A stretch of DNA of 64,000 nucleotides from Sorex araneus (GCF_027595985.1 NC_073306.1:193519000-193582999); one strand, 5' to 3'. Positions 44,590-55,940 are shown, counted from the first letter of the stretch. The notes: generated by a model not told the origin, from the sequence alone. Numbers and translations: made by a program.

Positions 44590-45831
44590 GTATAGAATGT
44601 TAGGGTTCAACTTTGAAGTTTACCACAAAGCTACAGTAATTTCAAAAATGTATGTCACTGTAGTAAACTCTTACAGCAGTGGAACAGTATTGAGAATTCA
44701 GATGTGAGTCCTCAGCAATATGAAGAACTAATCTTTGGCAAAGCTAACACTATGAAGAAACGCAAGAGAAGCTCCAATAAAAGATGCTGGAAAGACTGGT
44801 ATGGAAAACGTCCACATGTTGAAAAATAAATTAATTCAGGCCCATATCTCACACCATGCACTAAGGTCAATTCAAGAAACGAAACCCAAAAATGACCTAA
44901 AGGAATTTATATGAGTCCTAAATCCAGAAATTAAATTGGACAAAACATAGACAATGGAATCTAAAGACATTTTTAATCATCTTGGCCAAGTCAATAGAAA
45001 CAAAGATAAATATATGGGCCTTCAAATTAAGAAGCTTATGCATGCAAAAGAAATTATGACTGGCATAAAGACACCACAGAGATTGAGAGAAAGTATTTGC
45101 CCATCACTTATCAGGAAAATGCAAATCAAAACAATGTTGAGATATCATCTCACACCAGTAATGCTGGCACACAGACACAAAAGAGCAAAAACAGCCAGTG
45201 TTGGCATGAATCCGAGGAAAAGAAACCCTCTTCCACTGTTGGTAAGAATGCAGATTTGGTTAAATTTCTTTGAAAAAAAATATAGATACTTATTTAAAAA
45301 AAAAGGATTGAACTTTCATGCAATTCCACTTCTAGGGATCTAACCAAAAGGCTCAAAAACACTATTTCAAAAAGATAATTGCATTCATGGTCATTGCAGT
45401 AATATTCACAATAGCCAAGATGTGGATATAACCCAAGTATCAAAGAGCAAATTACTAGATGAAATATATTGGGAAGAGAGAAACTACAGTGAGTAAGGTG
45501 CTTGCCTTGCATGAGGCTAACCTGAATTCTACTTCCAGCACCCCAAATGATGAAAATATCTCACATTATGAGAAATATCTCACACAAAGTCCTACCTGTA
45601 GTGATCCCTGAGTGCAGAGCCAAGAGTAAGTCCTGAGCACAGCTGGGTGTGGCCCCCAAACAAATGAAAAACACCTGGTATGTATATCAGATTATTTTGT
45701 GTGTGAGCTTGTATGTGTGTGTTCACATACACATAATGGATGTAGGAAAATGAAATCATGCAACTTGCTACCCTATGGATGGAACTGGAGGATATCACGC
45801 TGAGTAAATTGAGCCAAAAGGAGTGAGACAG
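44590..45831 (+). mobile_element. Ancient L1 ORF2 3' portion, interrupted by a SINE
   Basis: 'aaagctacagtaatttcaaaa', 'gaaaatgcaaatcaaaacaa' and 'cacaatagccaagatgtgg' follow the end of L1 ORF2. A decayed plus-strand SINE (about 45468-45672) splits it, and the L1 reads on to 45831 ('catgcaacttgctaccc'). Confidence 0.75.
45468..45672 (+). repeat. SINE inside ancient L1
   Basis: 'ggtgcttgccttgcatgagg', 'agtgatccctgagtgcagag' and 'agctgggtgtggcccccaaa', with an internal duplication around 45555-45590. Confidence 0.65.
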
Positions 45832-45837
45832 ATGCAG

Positions 45838-46325
45838 ACTAAACCCTCCTGTCTTCGAGACGGCCTCCCAGAACCAAACCCAGCCAGTGTCGCCGCTGCC
45901 AGTAGAGAGCCAGACCCAGTTCCACAGGAGTTGATGACCCTCCTAATGTTTGGTGACAAAGGCATTTTGCCTTTACCGAGTCTGACAACCTTTACAAGTG
46001 GAAGGGGACCATCCATGCAGCCTCCAGCACAGTCTCTGAGGACCTGAGGTCGAAGATTTCCCAGAGTTCCCCAGCTGCTACCCGTACTTTGCGCCTGCAG
46101 TGAAGTTTCTTATATCCTACAATGACCCCAACATGGACACCCACGGTAGCATCTGCCTGGACATCCGGAAAGATTAGTGGCCCGCCCTCTATGCATCAGG
46201 ACCATTCTGCTCTGCATTCAGAGCCTGCTAAGAGAGCCCAACACCAACAGCCTTTGAACACGCATGCTTCTGGGCTCTTGAAAACTCCAGCCTTTAAGAA
46301 GCACCTGCAGAATTTCTTCTTCAAG
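45838..46325 (+). pseudogene. UBE2C: UBE2C processed pseudogene
   Basis: Intronless and decayed. Conceptual fragments match the E2 ubiquitin-conjugating enzyme UBE2C in order: QELMTLLMFGDKGI, then in another frame [29 protein letters not shown] (the region of the catalytic HPN...CLD motif; His is Asp here) and WPALY, followed by frameshifted matches to the C-terminal part. Multiple stops and frame changes. The parent works with the anaphase-promoting complex. The copy lies between L1 segments in intron 5 of gene C. Confidence 0.88.
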
Positions 46326-46334
46326 GGAAGAAAT

Positions 46335-47775
46335 TTCTGTTGATTTCTTCTCCCCATTTTTGATGGGGTTGAATATTCTATTGTTGTAAAGTTCTACCAG
46401 TGCCTTGAATATCTTTGTTACCTTTTCAAATGGGTAATGAGTGAATATTTTTTCCCATTCCAGGGCTGTATTAATATCTTGGTCACTGTTTCTTCTGAGT
46501 TGCAGAAGTTTTTTAGTTCTATGTAGTCCTATTTGTTAATCTTTGCTTTCCCTTGCTTGGTCAGTGGTGTTTCATCCTTGAAGATTCCTTTAGCTTCAAT
46601 GTCACAAAGTTTTGTCTACATTTTCTTCCTTGTCTCTTATGGATTCAGGTTTGATGCTGAGGTCTTTTATCGATTTTGATCTGACTTTTGTGCATGGTAT
46701 TAGACATCACTAATCACCAGGGAGATGCAAATCAAATGAGATATCATCTCATACCACAGAGACTGGCACACATAAAAGTAAACAAGAACAACCAGTTCAG
46801 GGAGAAAGGGACCTTCATTCATTGCTATGGGAATGCCAACTGGTCTAGCCTTTTTGGAAAATAATATGGACATTCCTCAAAAAAACTAGAAATTGAACTT
46901 CCATTTGACCCAAATATATCACTTCTGGGAATATATCCAGGGGATGCAAAAACATACCACAAAAACACCATCTCACTTCTATATTCATTGCAGCATTATT
47001 CACAACAGCCAGAATATGGAAACAACCTGATTGCCCAAGAACAGATGATGGAATACTACACAGCTCTTAGGAAAAATGAGGTTATGAAATTTGCCTATAA
47101 ATGGATGGACTTGGAGAGTATCAATGCTGAGTGAAATGATTCAGAAGGAGAGGGACAGATATAAAATGACTGCATTCATTTGTGGGGTACAAAAAACCAG
47201 TATGAAGCTAATATCCCAAGCCAGGGAAATCGGGCCAGGAAGACTGTACAATGGTTGCAAATTACCGTAAGGGTGGAGGGTAGTTAAGATAGGGGAGAGT
47301 CCATTATAAAAATATTATATCATAACATGGTAATGATAACTCTGGATAAGAACTGAGTGTTGAAAGTAGGTAAAGGGTTATACATGATAACCCTTCAGAT
47401 CTGTATTGCAAACTATAATGCCTAAAATGAGAGAAGGGAAGGAAAGAGAGAGTGAGAGAGCGAGGGAGAGAGCAAGAGAAAGCGAAAGCGAGAGAGAGAG
47501 CAAGAAAGAGAGCAAGAGAGAGCAAGAGAGAGCGAGAGAGAGAGCAAGAGAGAGCGAGTGAGTGAGTGAGAGAGAGAGAGAGAGAGAAGTGTTTGCCATA
47601 GAGGCAGTCTGGGAAGGGGCGTGTATTCTGGAGGGGTGGGGGAGGGACTCGGGACATTAGTGCTAGGAAATTACACTGGTGGAGGGATGGGTGTTTGAAC
47701 TTGTATGACAGAAACCTAATCATGAACAACTTTGTAATGCTCCATCTCATAGTAATTCAATGAAATAAAATATTT
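46335..47775 (+). mobile_element. L1 with 5' inversion
   Basis: 46343-46705 is L1 ORF2 in reverse orientation ('gatctgacttttgtgcatgg'), joined to 46706-47775 in forward orientation from 'atcaccagggagatgcaaatc' through the ORF2 end and 3' UTR to an A-rich tail. This is the hallmark of twin priming. A purine-rich (GA)n block lies in the 3' UTR. Confidence 0.8.
47441..47587. repeat. (GA)n-rich purine tract
   Basis: Nearly pure AG, with AGAGCAAG and AGAGCGAG variants, in the L1 3' UTR. On the other strand it creates spurious Ser/Leu-rich open frames. Confidence 0.95.
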
Positions 47776-47779
47776 ATAT

Positions 47780-48250
47780 TAAATATAGAAGAAGTACTGG
47801 CAGGAAACCGACTCCAGGCAGGTCTCCAGCCAAGAGCCTTGACCACTGGGTCCACCTGTTGCTTGTCAGAATCAGAGTCTGTACTTGATCTTCAAAGGTC
47901 TGTTCTCCTCCTCCTTCCTGCTCATTTCACCCTGCATTGATACTCTACTCCTTCTCCTCCTCCTCCTCTGTCTCTCTACAAGAACCTATGTCTCAATATA
48001 TGATGTTCTGTTTGTTTTCTTTTGTTATTTTAAGTTAACATTTTCATTTCGGAGCTCAATTAGGGTTGAAAACAATAATTGCTCCTATCTGTCCAGTAAG
48101 CGGACAGCTGGATGTGATTTCTGCAGGCTCAGAGCAAGAGGAACAGGGGGACCGAGGGGATGCTGATCTCTCGAGGTTGCTGGCTGGGAAGGCAACTGTC
48201 AAGGGTGGCTGGTAGCCACTGTCTCTAAAAGTCGGGGCTAGATTGGCAGC
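47780..48250. other. Unassigned intron sequence
   Basis: No recognisable gene or element between the L1 tail and the next SINE. Confidence 0.5.
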
Positions 48251-48254
48251 GCCT

Positions 48255-48419
48255 GTCTTGAGAATTCACGATGATGTTCAGGGCTTACTCCTGGCTCTGC
48301 TCTCAAGAATCCCTCCTGGCAGTGCCCTGGGGACCACATGTAGTGCCAGGGAAAGAACTTGGGATGGCCTCGTGCAAGGCAGATGCCCTACCAGCTGTAC
48401 TGTCTTTTTCAGCCCCCGA
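48255..48419 (-). repeat. SOR-type SINE
   Basis: 'gggcttactcctggctctgc' and 'cctcgtgcaaggcagatgcc' are clear. Confidence 0.8.
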
Positions 48420-48578
48420 TGTTGAATTCTTTTTTGTTTTGTTTTGTTTGGGGCTTGTAATCTGGAATCTCTCCTGGCATTGCTCTGGGGACCCTATGTG
48501 AGACCGAGGATTGAACCTGGGTCAGCTGTGTGTAATGCCTTACCCACTGGACTATCTGACTCCCAGTGTTGAATTCTT
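48420..48578 (-). repeat. SOR-type SINE with 12-bp TSD
   Basis: Flanked by tgttgaattctt (48420-48431 and 48567-48578). Shortened body, 'ggattgaacctgggtcagc' box B region. It inserted right beside the previous SINE. Confidence 0.88.
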
Positions 48579-48741
48579 GATTTGTTTTGTGAAGCATATT
48601 TCTTTAATTCTGGTGCTATTTCCTTGTGACTTCTCAGTTTAAGCAGCTGATACAACTGTCTTGCATTGCTATTATATGTATTTTTTAAGGGTTTGGATTG
48701 GGATATGTTAATTTGCCTCATTATTTATATTGTTGTTGTTG

Positions 48742-48858
48742 TTGTTTTTGCAACAAACCCAGAAGTGCTCAGGGAACCATACGGGATGCTGGGGATGAAC
48801 ACAGGTCAGCCACATGCCAGATGAATATCTGACCTGCTGTTCTATCGATCTGGCCCTC
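48742..48858 (-). repeat. SOR-type SINE, partial
   Basis: 'agaagtgctcagggaaccat' and 'gctggggatgaacacaggtc' behind a (GTT)n stretch. Confidence 0.7.
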
Positions 48859-49084
48859 TTTGCCTTTGTAGGTATCATAAATTTCACATTATTTTCCTCA
48901 AAAACAGATATATTTAATATTTCCTAATTTAACTTAAATGTTTTTATGCTTCAAAGGACACAGCCAAGAAAATGAAATGATCAACCCACCCATCAAGGAT
49001 GCAGGAAATGTAATGGAGGTAGTGGCACCAAAATAAGGAAAGAGAATTTTTTTGAAATATATTATTGCTTCTTTAAATATATTA

Positions 49085-49500
49085 TTGTGGCAGAAGACCA
49101 CCGAAACCTAGCTACAGCCATGCTCGAGGCCCCTCTCCACACGTTCGACAGGCCTCACACATGAAGGTACCGGCAGAGGAACCCAGGTGTGTGTAATCCT
49201 ATCAATGGCCAAGATCCAGAGACTTAAAAGCAAGCTCCCAGAAGTGCAAGTGGCCTCCCGATATCTTCTAGCCCACTTCTCCCTCTGGGAGAAACTGGCA
49301 ATCTTCTGAGAGTTTCCTGCGCACATGGACAGCCTTGCAATCTTCCCATGGTGTATTCATATGCTAAATCCAGTAACAAGTTGGATCTCATTCCCCTGAC
49401 CCTGAAAGAGCCTCCAGTGTGACATCCTTGGGAGGGCCCAGTGGAGAGAAACTTCTAAGATATCAGGGAAAGGACGAATGGAGAGGTAACTGAGCCTGCT
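49085..49500 (+). repeat. Long RTE-tailed retroposon, incomplete
   Basis: Shares 'ggtctcattcccctgaccctg'-type sequence (here 49387-49406) and 'gaaagagcctccagtg' with 55615-55660 and 63510-63545, plus the 'catggtgtattcatatgc' core. The RTE tail is missing. Confidence 0.65.
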
Positions 49501-49509
49501 TGAGAAATC

Positions 49510-50290
49510 AACGATTAATTGGATTTTGTGATTGTGATCGTAATTACTGCCTCATGAAGAGTTTCATAGCCATATGTTTACAAACTATATAGTTTAAAAT
49601 TTACTTGCAGCAATAATTGATAATTTTTATGCTTATTAAAGGAAGGAAAGCAAAATTTATCAATATTAGAATAGAGATGGGGCAGAAATAAAAAATTATA
49701 AATTTATTTAAGTATCTGTTTGGCACTTCATTTTAAAGTTATTATATAACCAATTAATTCTAGTCCTAGATATCTTCCCAACAGAAATGAAAATACGTGC
49801 TCGCAGTAAACTGTGTGTGACAAAATTCATATACCAAATATGAAAACAGCAAAAATGTTTATTACTAATTGAGTAACAGAAGAGGTTGCATGTTCATACC
49901 ACAGGATATTTTTCAGCAATGTAAACATACACATGTAAGAAACTAAGAAATAATATGGGAAGTAAAAAAAAAAACTTTTACAAGACATTTTAATAATTCT
50001 GTTTCTATGAACTGTTCAATAGGTAATAATTATAGATACAGAAAAGAAATTAATGATTGCTTAAGTAACAATGTGGAATAACTTCCAAATTGTGTGAGAT
50101 TTTTTTTTGCATATGAAACATACTGCATACATGTGAATTTTGCATTTAGTTGAATTTTTATGTTTACTCTTGTTAAATTCTGTTAGAATTTTGCTGCTAT
50201 ACAATTAATTTTGAGAAATAGTATTTATAGTTTAAAATTTTTTGGTACTGATGAAGTATTTTATATAATTTTTATTCTTCCTACTTTTTT
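49510..50290. other. AT-rich intron sequence
   Basis: No gene is recognised; 49780-49960 may be an old L1 ORF2 end. Tentative. Confidence 0.4.
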
Positions 50291-50571
50291 TTAGTTCTAT
50301 AATATTTTATTTTATTTTTTATTTATTTTTTTTATTTTAAATTTTTTATTGAGTCACCATGTGGAAAGTTACAAAGTTTTCAGGTTTAAATCTCAGTTAT
50401 ACAATGCTCGAATACCCATCCCTTCACCAGTGCACATATTCCACCACCAAGAATCCCAGTATAGCTCCACCCCGCACCCCCACACCCCTAACCTCCCCAC
50501 GCCCCTAGCCCCCCCACCCTTAGCCCCCCGCCTGTGTAACTAATAAATTTCACTTTACTTTCACTTTGATT

Positions 50572-50783
50572 GCATTCAATATTTCTTTCTTTTTTTTTTT
50601 TTTTTGCTTTTTGGGTCACACCTGGCGATGCACAGGGGTTACTCCTGGCTCTGCACTCAGTAATTACCGCTGGCCGTGCTCAGGGGACCATATGGGATGC
50701 AGGGATTTGAACCCGGGTCGGCCGCGTGCAAGGCAAACGCCTTACCCTCTGTGCTATCTCTCCAGCCCCGCATTCAATATTTC
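50572..50783 (-). repeat. SOR-type SINE nested in L1, 14-bp TSD
   Basis: Perfect gcattcaatatttc at 50572-50585 and 50770-50783. The SINE is close to consensus, with a long T tract, so it is relatively young. Confidence 0.95.
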
Positions 50784-51051
50784 AACAAAACTCACTATTA
50801 TTATTTGGAGAGTCTCTCCCCTAAAGTCAGACCTGCTGAAAAGGAAGCATTAGATAATTTGTTTTCCATTGCTGAGGATGAAGAGGTATGAGGTCGAGTG
50901 ACCACACTTAGCGGCCTCTCGGTTTTGGGTTTCTGTATTTTAGTATTTTAGTAACTAAGTCCAGAGAGATATCTGTCAGAAGTCATCATTGCCAACTTGT
51001 ACTTCTCAGTTACATTATATTCCACATATGAGTGCAATCTTTCTATGTCTG

Positions 51052-51590
51052 TCTTTTTTTTTTTTAATTTTTATTTTTTAAAAAATTTTATCACCATGTG
51101 GAAAGTTACAGAGTTCTCAGGTTTATTTCTCAGTTATACCGTATTCAAACACCATCCCTTCACCAGTGCCCATATTCCACCACCAAAATCCCCGGTATAC
51201 CCCCCGCCCCCCACCCCAACTGTATAACTGATGAACCTCACTTTATTTTCTCTTCACCTTGATTACGTTCCATATTTCAACACAAAACTCACTATTGTTG
51301 TGGGAGTTATATCCCCAAACAAGATAACCCTAATAAGGAGGCATTTGATAATTAGTTTTCCATTCAAAGATTGTATGTTTTCAGGTTTTAGAAAAAGTCG
51401 TGGGCCGCGTTAGCGGCCGCCTGGCTCGGATCTGTCCCAGTCCCGAATCCTGGAGCTGTGTTAGTTGCTGGTCAGTGTCGCCAGGGTTCCATCTGGAGAA
51501 GATGTGCTGGCGGCACCTCCTCCCTCCGGCCCCCCAGTGTTGCTGGCCCTGATTCGGGTCTGGAGCATTGTCCGGGCCGCGTTGCTCCTG
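51052..51590 (-). mobile_element. Second L1 piece nested in L1, with a CpG-rich block
   Basis: A T-rich tail then 'tatcaccatgtggaaagttac' (reversed L1 3' UTR) up to about 51390, followed by about 190 bp of CpG-rich DNA (51400-51590) with a gcggccgc site. The host L1 resumes at 'tgtctctttctttctgactc', and tgtct occurs at both borders. Confidence 0.75.
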
Positions 51591-51972
51591 TCTCTTTCTT
51601 TCTGACTCATTTAACTCAACATGATACTTTCCATGTTGATCCATTTATATGCAAATTTCATGACTTCATGTTTTCTGACGGCTACATAATATTCCATTGT
51701 GTAGATGACTTCACTGCTGGTGGGAATGCCGACTGGTTCAGCCCTTTTGTAAAACAATATGGACGATTCTCAAAAAATTAGAAATTGAGCTTCCATTTGA
51801 CCCAGCAATACCACTCCTAGGAATATATCCCGGAGAGGCAAAAAGGTATAGTAGAGATGGCATCTGTATTTCTATGTTCATTGCAGCACTGTTTACAATA
51901 GCCAGAATCTGGAAAAAACCAGAGTGCCCCAAAACAGATGACTGGTTAAAGTTCTATAATATTTTAAAACAT

Positions 51973-52187
51973 GTATTCACAGGGGCAGGGGCGATGGTGT
52001 ACAATGGGCAGAGTGTTTGCCTTGCTCTGCATGCAGCCAACCCAGGTTGGTCCCTGCCACCCTATATGGTGATCATCCAGGGGTGATCCCAGACTGGAGA
52101 GCCAGGAGGGAGCCCTGAGCATTGCTGTGTGTGGCCCCAAACAAAAAACAAAACAAGAAACAAAACAAACCCTCAAAAGTATTCACA
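51973..52187 (+). repeat. SOR-type SINE with 9-bp TSD
   Basis: gtattcaca flanks the element (51973-51981 and 52179-52187). 'ggggcaggggcgatggtgta' head and a tail of AAACA units. Confidence 0.88.
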
Positions 52188-52235
52188 TAAACATATAATT
52201 CTGCATTTGTTCATGTAGAAGATTGTTGCTGGTGG

Positions 52236-52412
52236 GGCTGGAGAGATAGTACAGTGGGAAGGGCACTTGCCTTGCACTCCGCCGACCCACTTCAATCCCC
52301 CAGATTCCATATGTATTCTAGAGTACCTCCAGGAGTAATTCCTGAGCGTAAAACCAGGAATGACCCCGGAGGATCACTGGGTGTGGCCAAAATATGAAAA
52401 AAAGAAAAGGAA
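52236..52412 (+). repeat. SOR-type SINE
   Basis: 'ggggctggagagatagtacag' head, 'ccaggagtaattcctgagcg' body, A-rich tail. Confidence 0.9.
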
Positions 52413-52609
52413 AGTTGTGGCTGTAAACAGTCTCCCTGTAAATCAATATGGTTGAAATGTATTTTTGAAATGAATGACTGAAACAAAGCAAATATATGAT
52501 GAATATGTTAATAATGATATTAATTTTCTACAAATAAAATTAAACTCACACTCATTGCTGACAAAATAACCTATTTAAATATTACTTATTAAAATGTTGT
52601 GATACTCAC

Positions 52610-52829
52610 GAAGGATCATTGATGACTGTCTTCAATGCATTGAGCAAATCTGAACCTGACATTGTTCTTTTATACACCCTGACAGCTGCCCCCTTGGCCT
52701 GCATATGAGCGATGTTATCGGGCTGATCCGCAAACAGGGGAATGCCCACCATAGGCACCCCTTGGTAAATTGCCTCATAGATGCCGTTGGTCCCACCATG
52801 AGTGATGAAAGCTTTGGTTTTGGGATGAC
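52610..52829 (-). pseudogene. Gene C exon 5 (intact frame)
   Basis: 220 bp with both splice sites. Encodes (G)[35 protein letters not shown] and [14 protein letters not shown]. His387 of gene B is Gln here. Confidence 0.93.
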
Positions 52830-53535
52830 CTAAATATGGAGATGAATTTCAGGGTTTCTATTAGTTATAAGTGTGAGAATTAAATGAGACATTGTAAGGC
52901 AATGAAAGAGGCATTATGTTCTAACTTACATACTCATAAAATGTATCTTCATAAAATGTATTACTGTCTTGCAGATCCAATGCTTGCTTATTGGATATAT
53001 AAATGAAGATTGTTATGTTAACTATGTGTTAAATTATGAATATTTGATTACTTAGTGAACAAATTAAGAGAGAATATTCTGAATAAATACTAACACTAAG
53101 AGAAATAAAGAGTAGAGCTGGCCTGTTGGAATACCTTAAGTAGTGAATTCACTGAATCTTGTACATCAGTATGCATAGTGACAAGGATGCAGGAAATGTG
53201 ATGGTGGTAGTGGGATCAAAAATAAGGAAAGGTTTTATTTTTCATGAAATACATTATTGCTTCATAAAGAGAATTATGGCTGTTTTCTGATAGAACATTG
53301 TCAGTGGTAGTAGAAGAGGGAGTATTATATGGTATTGAATACCCATACAGAAGTGGAAAGAATAAAAATAAAGTGAGAGAACTAGGAGGCAGATATATTC
53401 AGATAGTTGTGAAACAAATGATCTGTGAGAAATAATTAAATTCAAAATGAATATATTTAATTCTTATAATAAAGAATGTACTATTGATAATCAATACCTA
53501 TTTGTCCTCTCAGACTCAAAATGGAAACTCAATAT

Positions 53536-54236
53536 ACAGATGCTAGGTTTTTTTTTTTTTTTAAATTTTTTATTGAGTCACCATGTGGAAAGTTACAAAG
53601 TTTTCAGGTTTAAATCTCAGTTATACAATGCTCGAATACCCATCCCTTCACCAGTGCACATATTCCACCACCAAGAATCCCAGTATAGCTCCACCCCGCC
53701 CCCTCACACCCCTAACCCCCCCACGCCCCTAGCCCCCCCACCCTAAGCCCCCCCGCCTGTGTAACTAATAAATTTCACTTTACTTTCACTTTGATTGCAT
53801 ACAATATTTCAACAAAACTCACTGTTATTGTTTGGAGAGTCTCTCCCCTAAAGTCAGACCTGCTGAAAAGGAAGCATTAGATAATTTGTTTTCCATTGCT
53901 GAGGATGAAGAGGTATGAGGTCGAGTGACCACACTTAGCGGCCTCTCGGTTTTGGGTTTCTGTATTTTAGTATTTTAGTAACTAAGTCCAGAGAGATATC
54001 TGCCAGAAGTTGCATCGTTGCCAACTTGTACTTCTCAGTTACATTATATTCCACATATGAGTGCAATCTTTCTATGTCTGTCTCTTTCTTTCTGACTCAT
54101 TTCACTCAACATGATACTTTCCATGTTGATCCATTTACATGCAAATTTCATGACTTCATGTTTTCTGACAGCTACATAGTGTTCCATTGTGTAGATGTAC
54201 CAGACTTTCTTTAACCAGTCACAGATGCTAGGTTTT
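53536..54236 (-). mobile_element. 5'-truncated L1 with 15-bp TSD
   Basis: L1 53551-54220 between acagatgctaggttt copies (53536-53550, 54221-54235). T tract, 3' UTR, then reversed ORF2 end ('ctttctatgtctgtctcttt'). Very similar to 50340-51050, so of the same young subfamily. Inserted in intron 4 of gene C. Confidence 0.94.
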
Positions 54237-54354
54237 ACTTTGGAATCTACATTAATAAATGTTCAGTAAATTTGTTTCCTTATGAAGTATTTTAATTCTC
54301 AGTGGAGTGATTCTCATCTCATCTCATTCAGTGGTTGAGTTTGAAAAATCTTAC

Positions 54355-54440
54355 TAAGGTCATTCTGGTGAATCCACTTATAAAATTTTATTGTTTGTCC
54401 TTAAGGTAGCTGGCTTCTTGCCATCAAATCTCCACAGAAC
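54355..54440 (-). pseudogene. Gene C exon 4, frameshifted
   Basis: 86 bp, not 88. It begins [20 protein letters not shown] and then meets TAA. Relative to gene B there is one inserted base near 54383 and a 3-bp loss near the donor. A GT (gtaaga) still follows, and the AG acceptor is intact. Confidence 0.9.
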
Positions 54441-54580
54441 CTGTCAGGATTAAGTCAAAAGTTACTCAAACAGTCAAATTTCAAAGTTGTCAGACTGTAA
54501 AGAAATTTTGTGGTAATCTAGTTAAATGTGATTTGTAGAGCATATGAAACCTGGGACCAAGCTGATATAATGAGAGTTAG

Positions 54581-54740
54581 TGGGGTTAGAGAAATAATTC
54601 AGGGTTGAGGCTCATGTCTTGCATATAGCAGATCTTGGTTTGATTTGGGGCAGTGTATGGTAACCAAAGTACTGCCAGATTCTGCCCAGAGGGCCCTAGC
54701 CCAGGTAGAATGGCCTGCAGGGTTTTAGCAGTACCACATC
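54581..54740 (+). repeat. Degenerate SINE
   Basis: 'ggggttagagaaataattcag' and 'cttgcatatagcagatcttgg' resemble a SOR head; the body is decayed. Confidence 0.5.
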
Positions 54741-55104
54741 CTAAGGACATTGTATCATACCACTGTCCTATTTGGTCAAGTGTATTATAAAGAGGAGTGT
54801 CTGCGAATATGGGGCGATTTAGGAACATCCCCAAATGAATAACTAAGTAAAATGGAAACTACTAAAACACTGGTAAAAAGTACATAGTATACAGTATAAT
54901 TATTCTGCTGATTGTAAGCATCATTAATTTTGCGGGCTTTCACGAAGGTGATGCTTATTTATAACCACTTGTTTTATAAGTTATTTTGTTAGTACTTTAC
55001 ATCTTTTGATTTATAAAAGGATTCATCTATGTAGTCAAATACTCAAGGTAACAATTGTTAACTACTAGTAAATTTTAAAAATTTATTTAGTTAATTTTGT
55101 TTTG

Positions 55105-55775
55105 CCGTAGGGCAGGGAGGGTTCTCACCCACCCCCTCTGGGGTGCCCCGAGTGAAAACAGCCTGGTGCAGAGTCCGGTGGCACGGTTATGGGGGCCTCA
55201 TTCTATGCTCCCTTCCAGGAGAAGCAGCCATGAGTTCTGGAGGGTGGCTGATGAGGAGATTATCTGGTGCCAGCAGGAGGTGCCTTATGGGTGTGACCCC
55301 TGGGTGACCAGAGACTGGGGGAAGCAGGCAGAGGATCTCTGTTCCTGGGTCCTGTTGAGCCCAGAGTTCAAGATCACAAAGTTATGCATTACCTGGGTTC
55401 TGTGGGACTTCGCTCATGCGTGAGGCTCTGCTTGATCACTACCCAACCGCCACCACACCTTGCTCAGGCTGAGCCTCACGTACGAGTGAACATATTCCCG
55501 GACCCCACAAAGGGATATATAGAGAGCCCTGCAAGCTATCGAGAGTATCCCGTCCACAAGGCAGAGCCTGGCAAGCTCCACATAGCGTATTCAATATGCC
55601 CCAAACAGTAACAATAACAGGTCTCATTCCCTTGACCCTGAAAGAGCCTCCAATGATTGGGAAAGATGAGTAAGGAGAGCCTGCTAAAATCTCAGGGCTG
55701 GGACAAATGGAGGTGTTCCTGGCGCCCGCTCAAGTAAATTGATGAAAAACAGGATGACCGTGATACAGTGAATTT
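55105..55775 (+). repeat. Long RTE-tailed retroposon with inverted 5' part
   Basis: 55480-55775 runs in plus orientation through the core ('cctggcaagctccacatagcg'), the long-form block ('gaccctgaaagagcctcc', 'ctgctaaaatctcaggg') and the RTE tail ('gcgcccgctcaagtaaattg'). 55110-55430 holds the 5' portion in reverse ('ggagaagcagccatgagttc', the complement of 63130-63150). Confidence 0.75.
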
Positions 55776-55783
55776 TGTTTTCA

Positions 55784-55940
55784 GGCCTCACCAAGTGGCG
55801 CTCGCTCTTACACCTGGATCTGTGTTCAAGGATTTTTCTATCAGGATTCTGAGGGCCGTATGTGGTGCTAGGGATTGAACTGGGGTTTACTGTATGCAAG
55901 ACAAGCACCTACCCACTGAACTATCTCTCTGACCAAATTA
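55784..55940 (-). repeat. SOR-type SINE
   Basis: 'gtgctagggattgaactggg' and 'gaactatctctctgacc' mark the reversed head. Confidence 0.75.

Larger units (their letters stand above)
50293..51966 (-). mobile_element. L1 with 5' inversion, 17-bp TSD, and two nested insertions
   Basis: Flanked by perfect agttctataatatttta (50293-50309 and 51950-51966). 50340-51705 is minus-strand L1 3' UTR and ORF2 end. 51706-51949 is ORF2 in plus orientation ('gaaattgagcttccatttgac'), a twin-priming inversion. A SOR SINE (50586-50769) and another L1 piece (about 51052-51588) are inserted inside. Confidence 0.92.

Noticed and set aside
47304-47750. Ser/Leu-rich 148-aa minus-strand frame
   Set aside because: Produced by the (GA)n purine tract in an L1 3' UTR.
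54350-54360. Loss of the exon 4 splice donor in gene C
   Set aside because: On a first pass GT seemed lost, but a gtaaga donor remains one base after the exon once a 3-bp deletion is allowed for.
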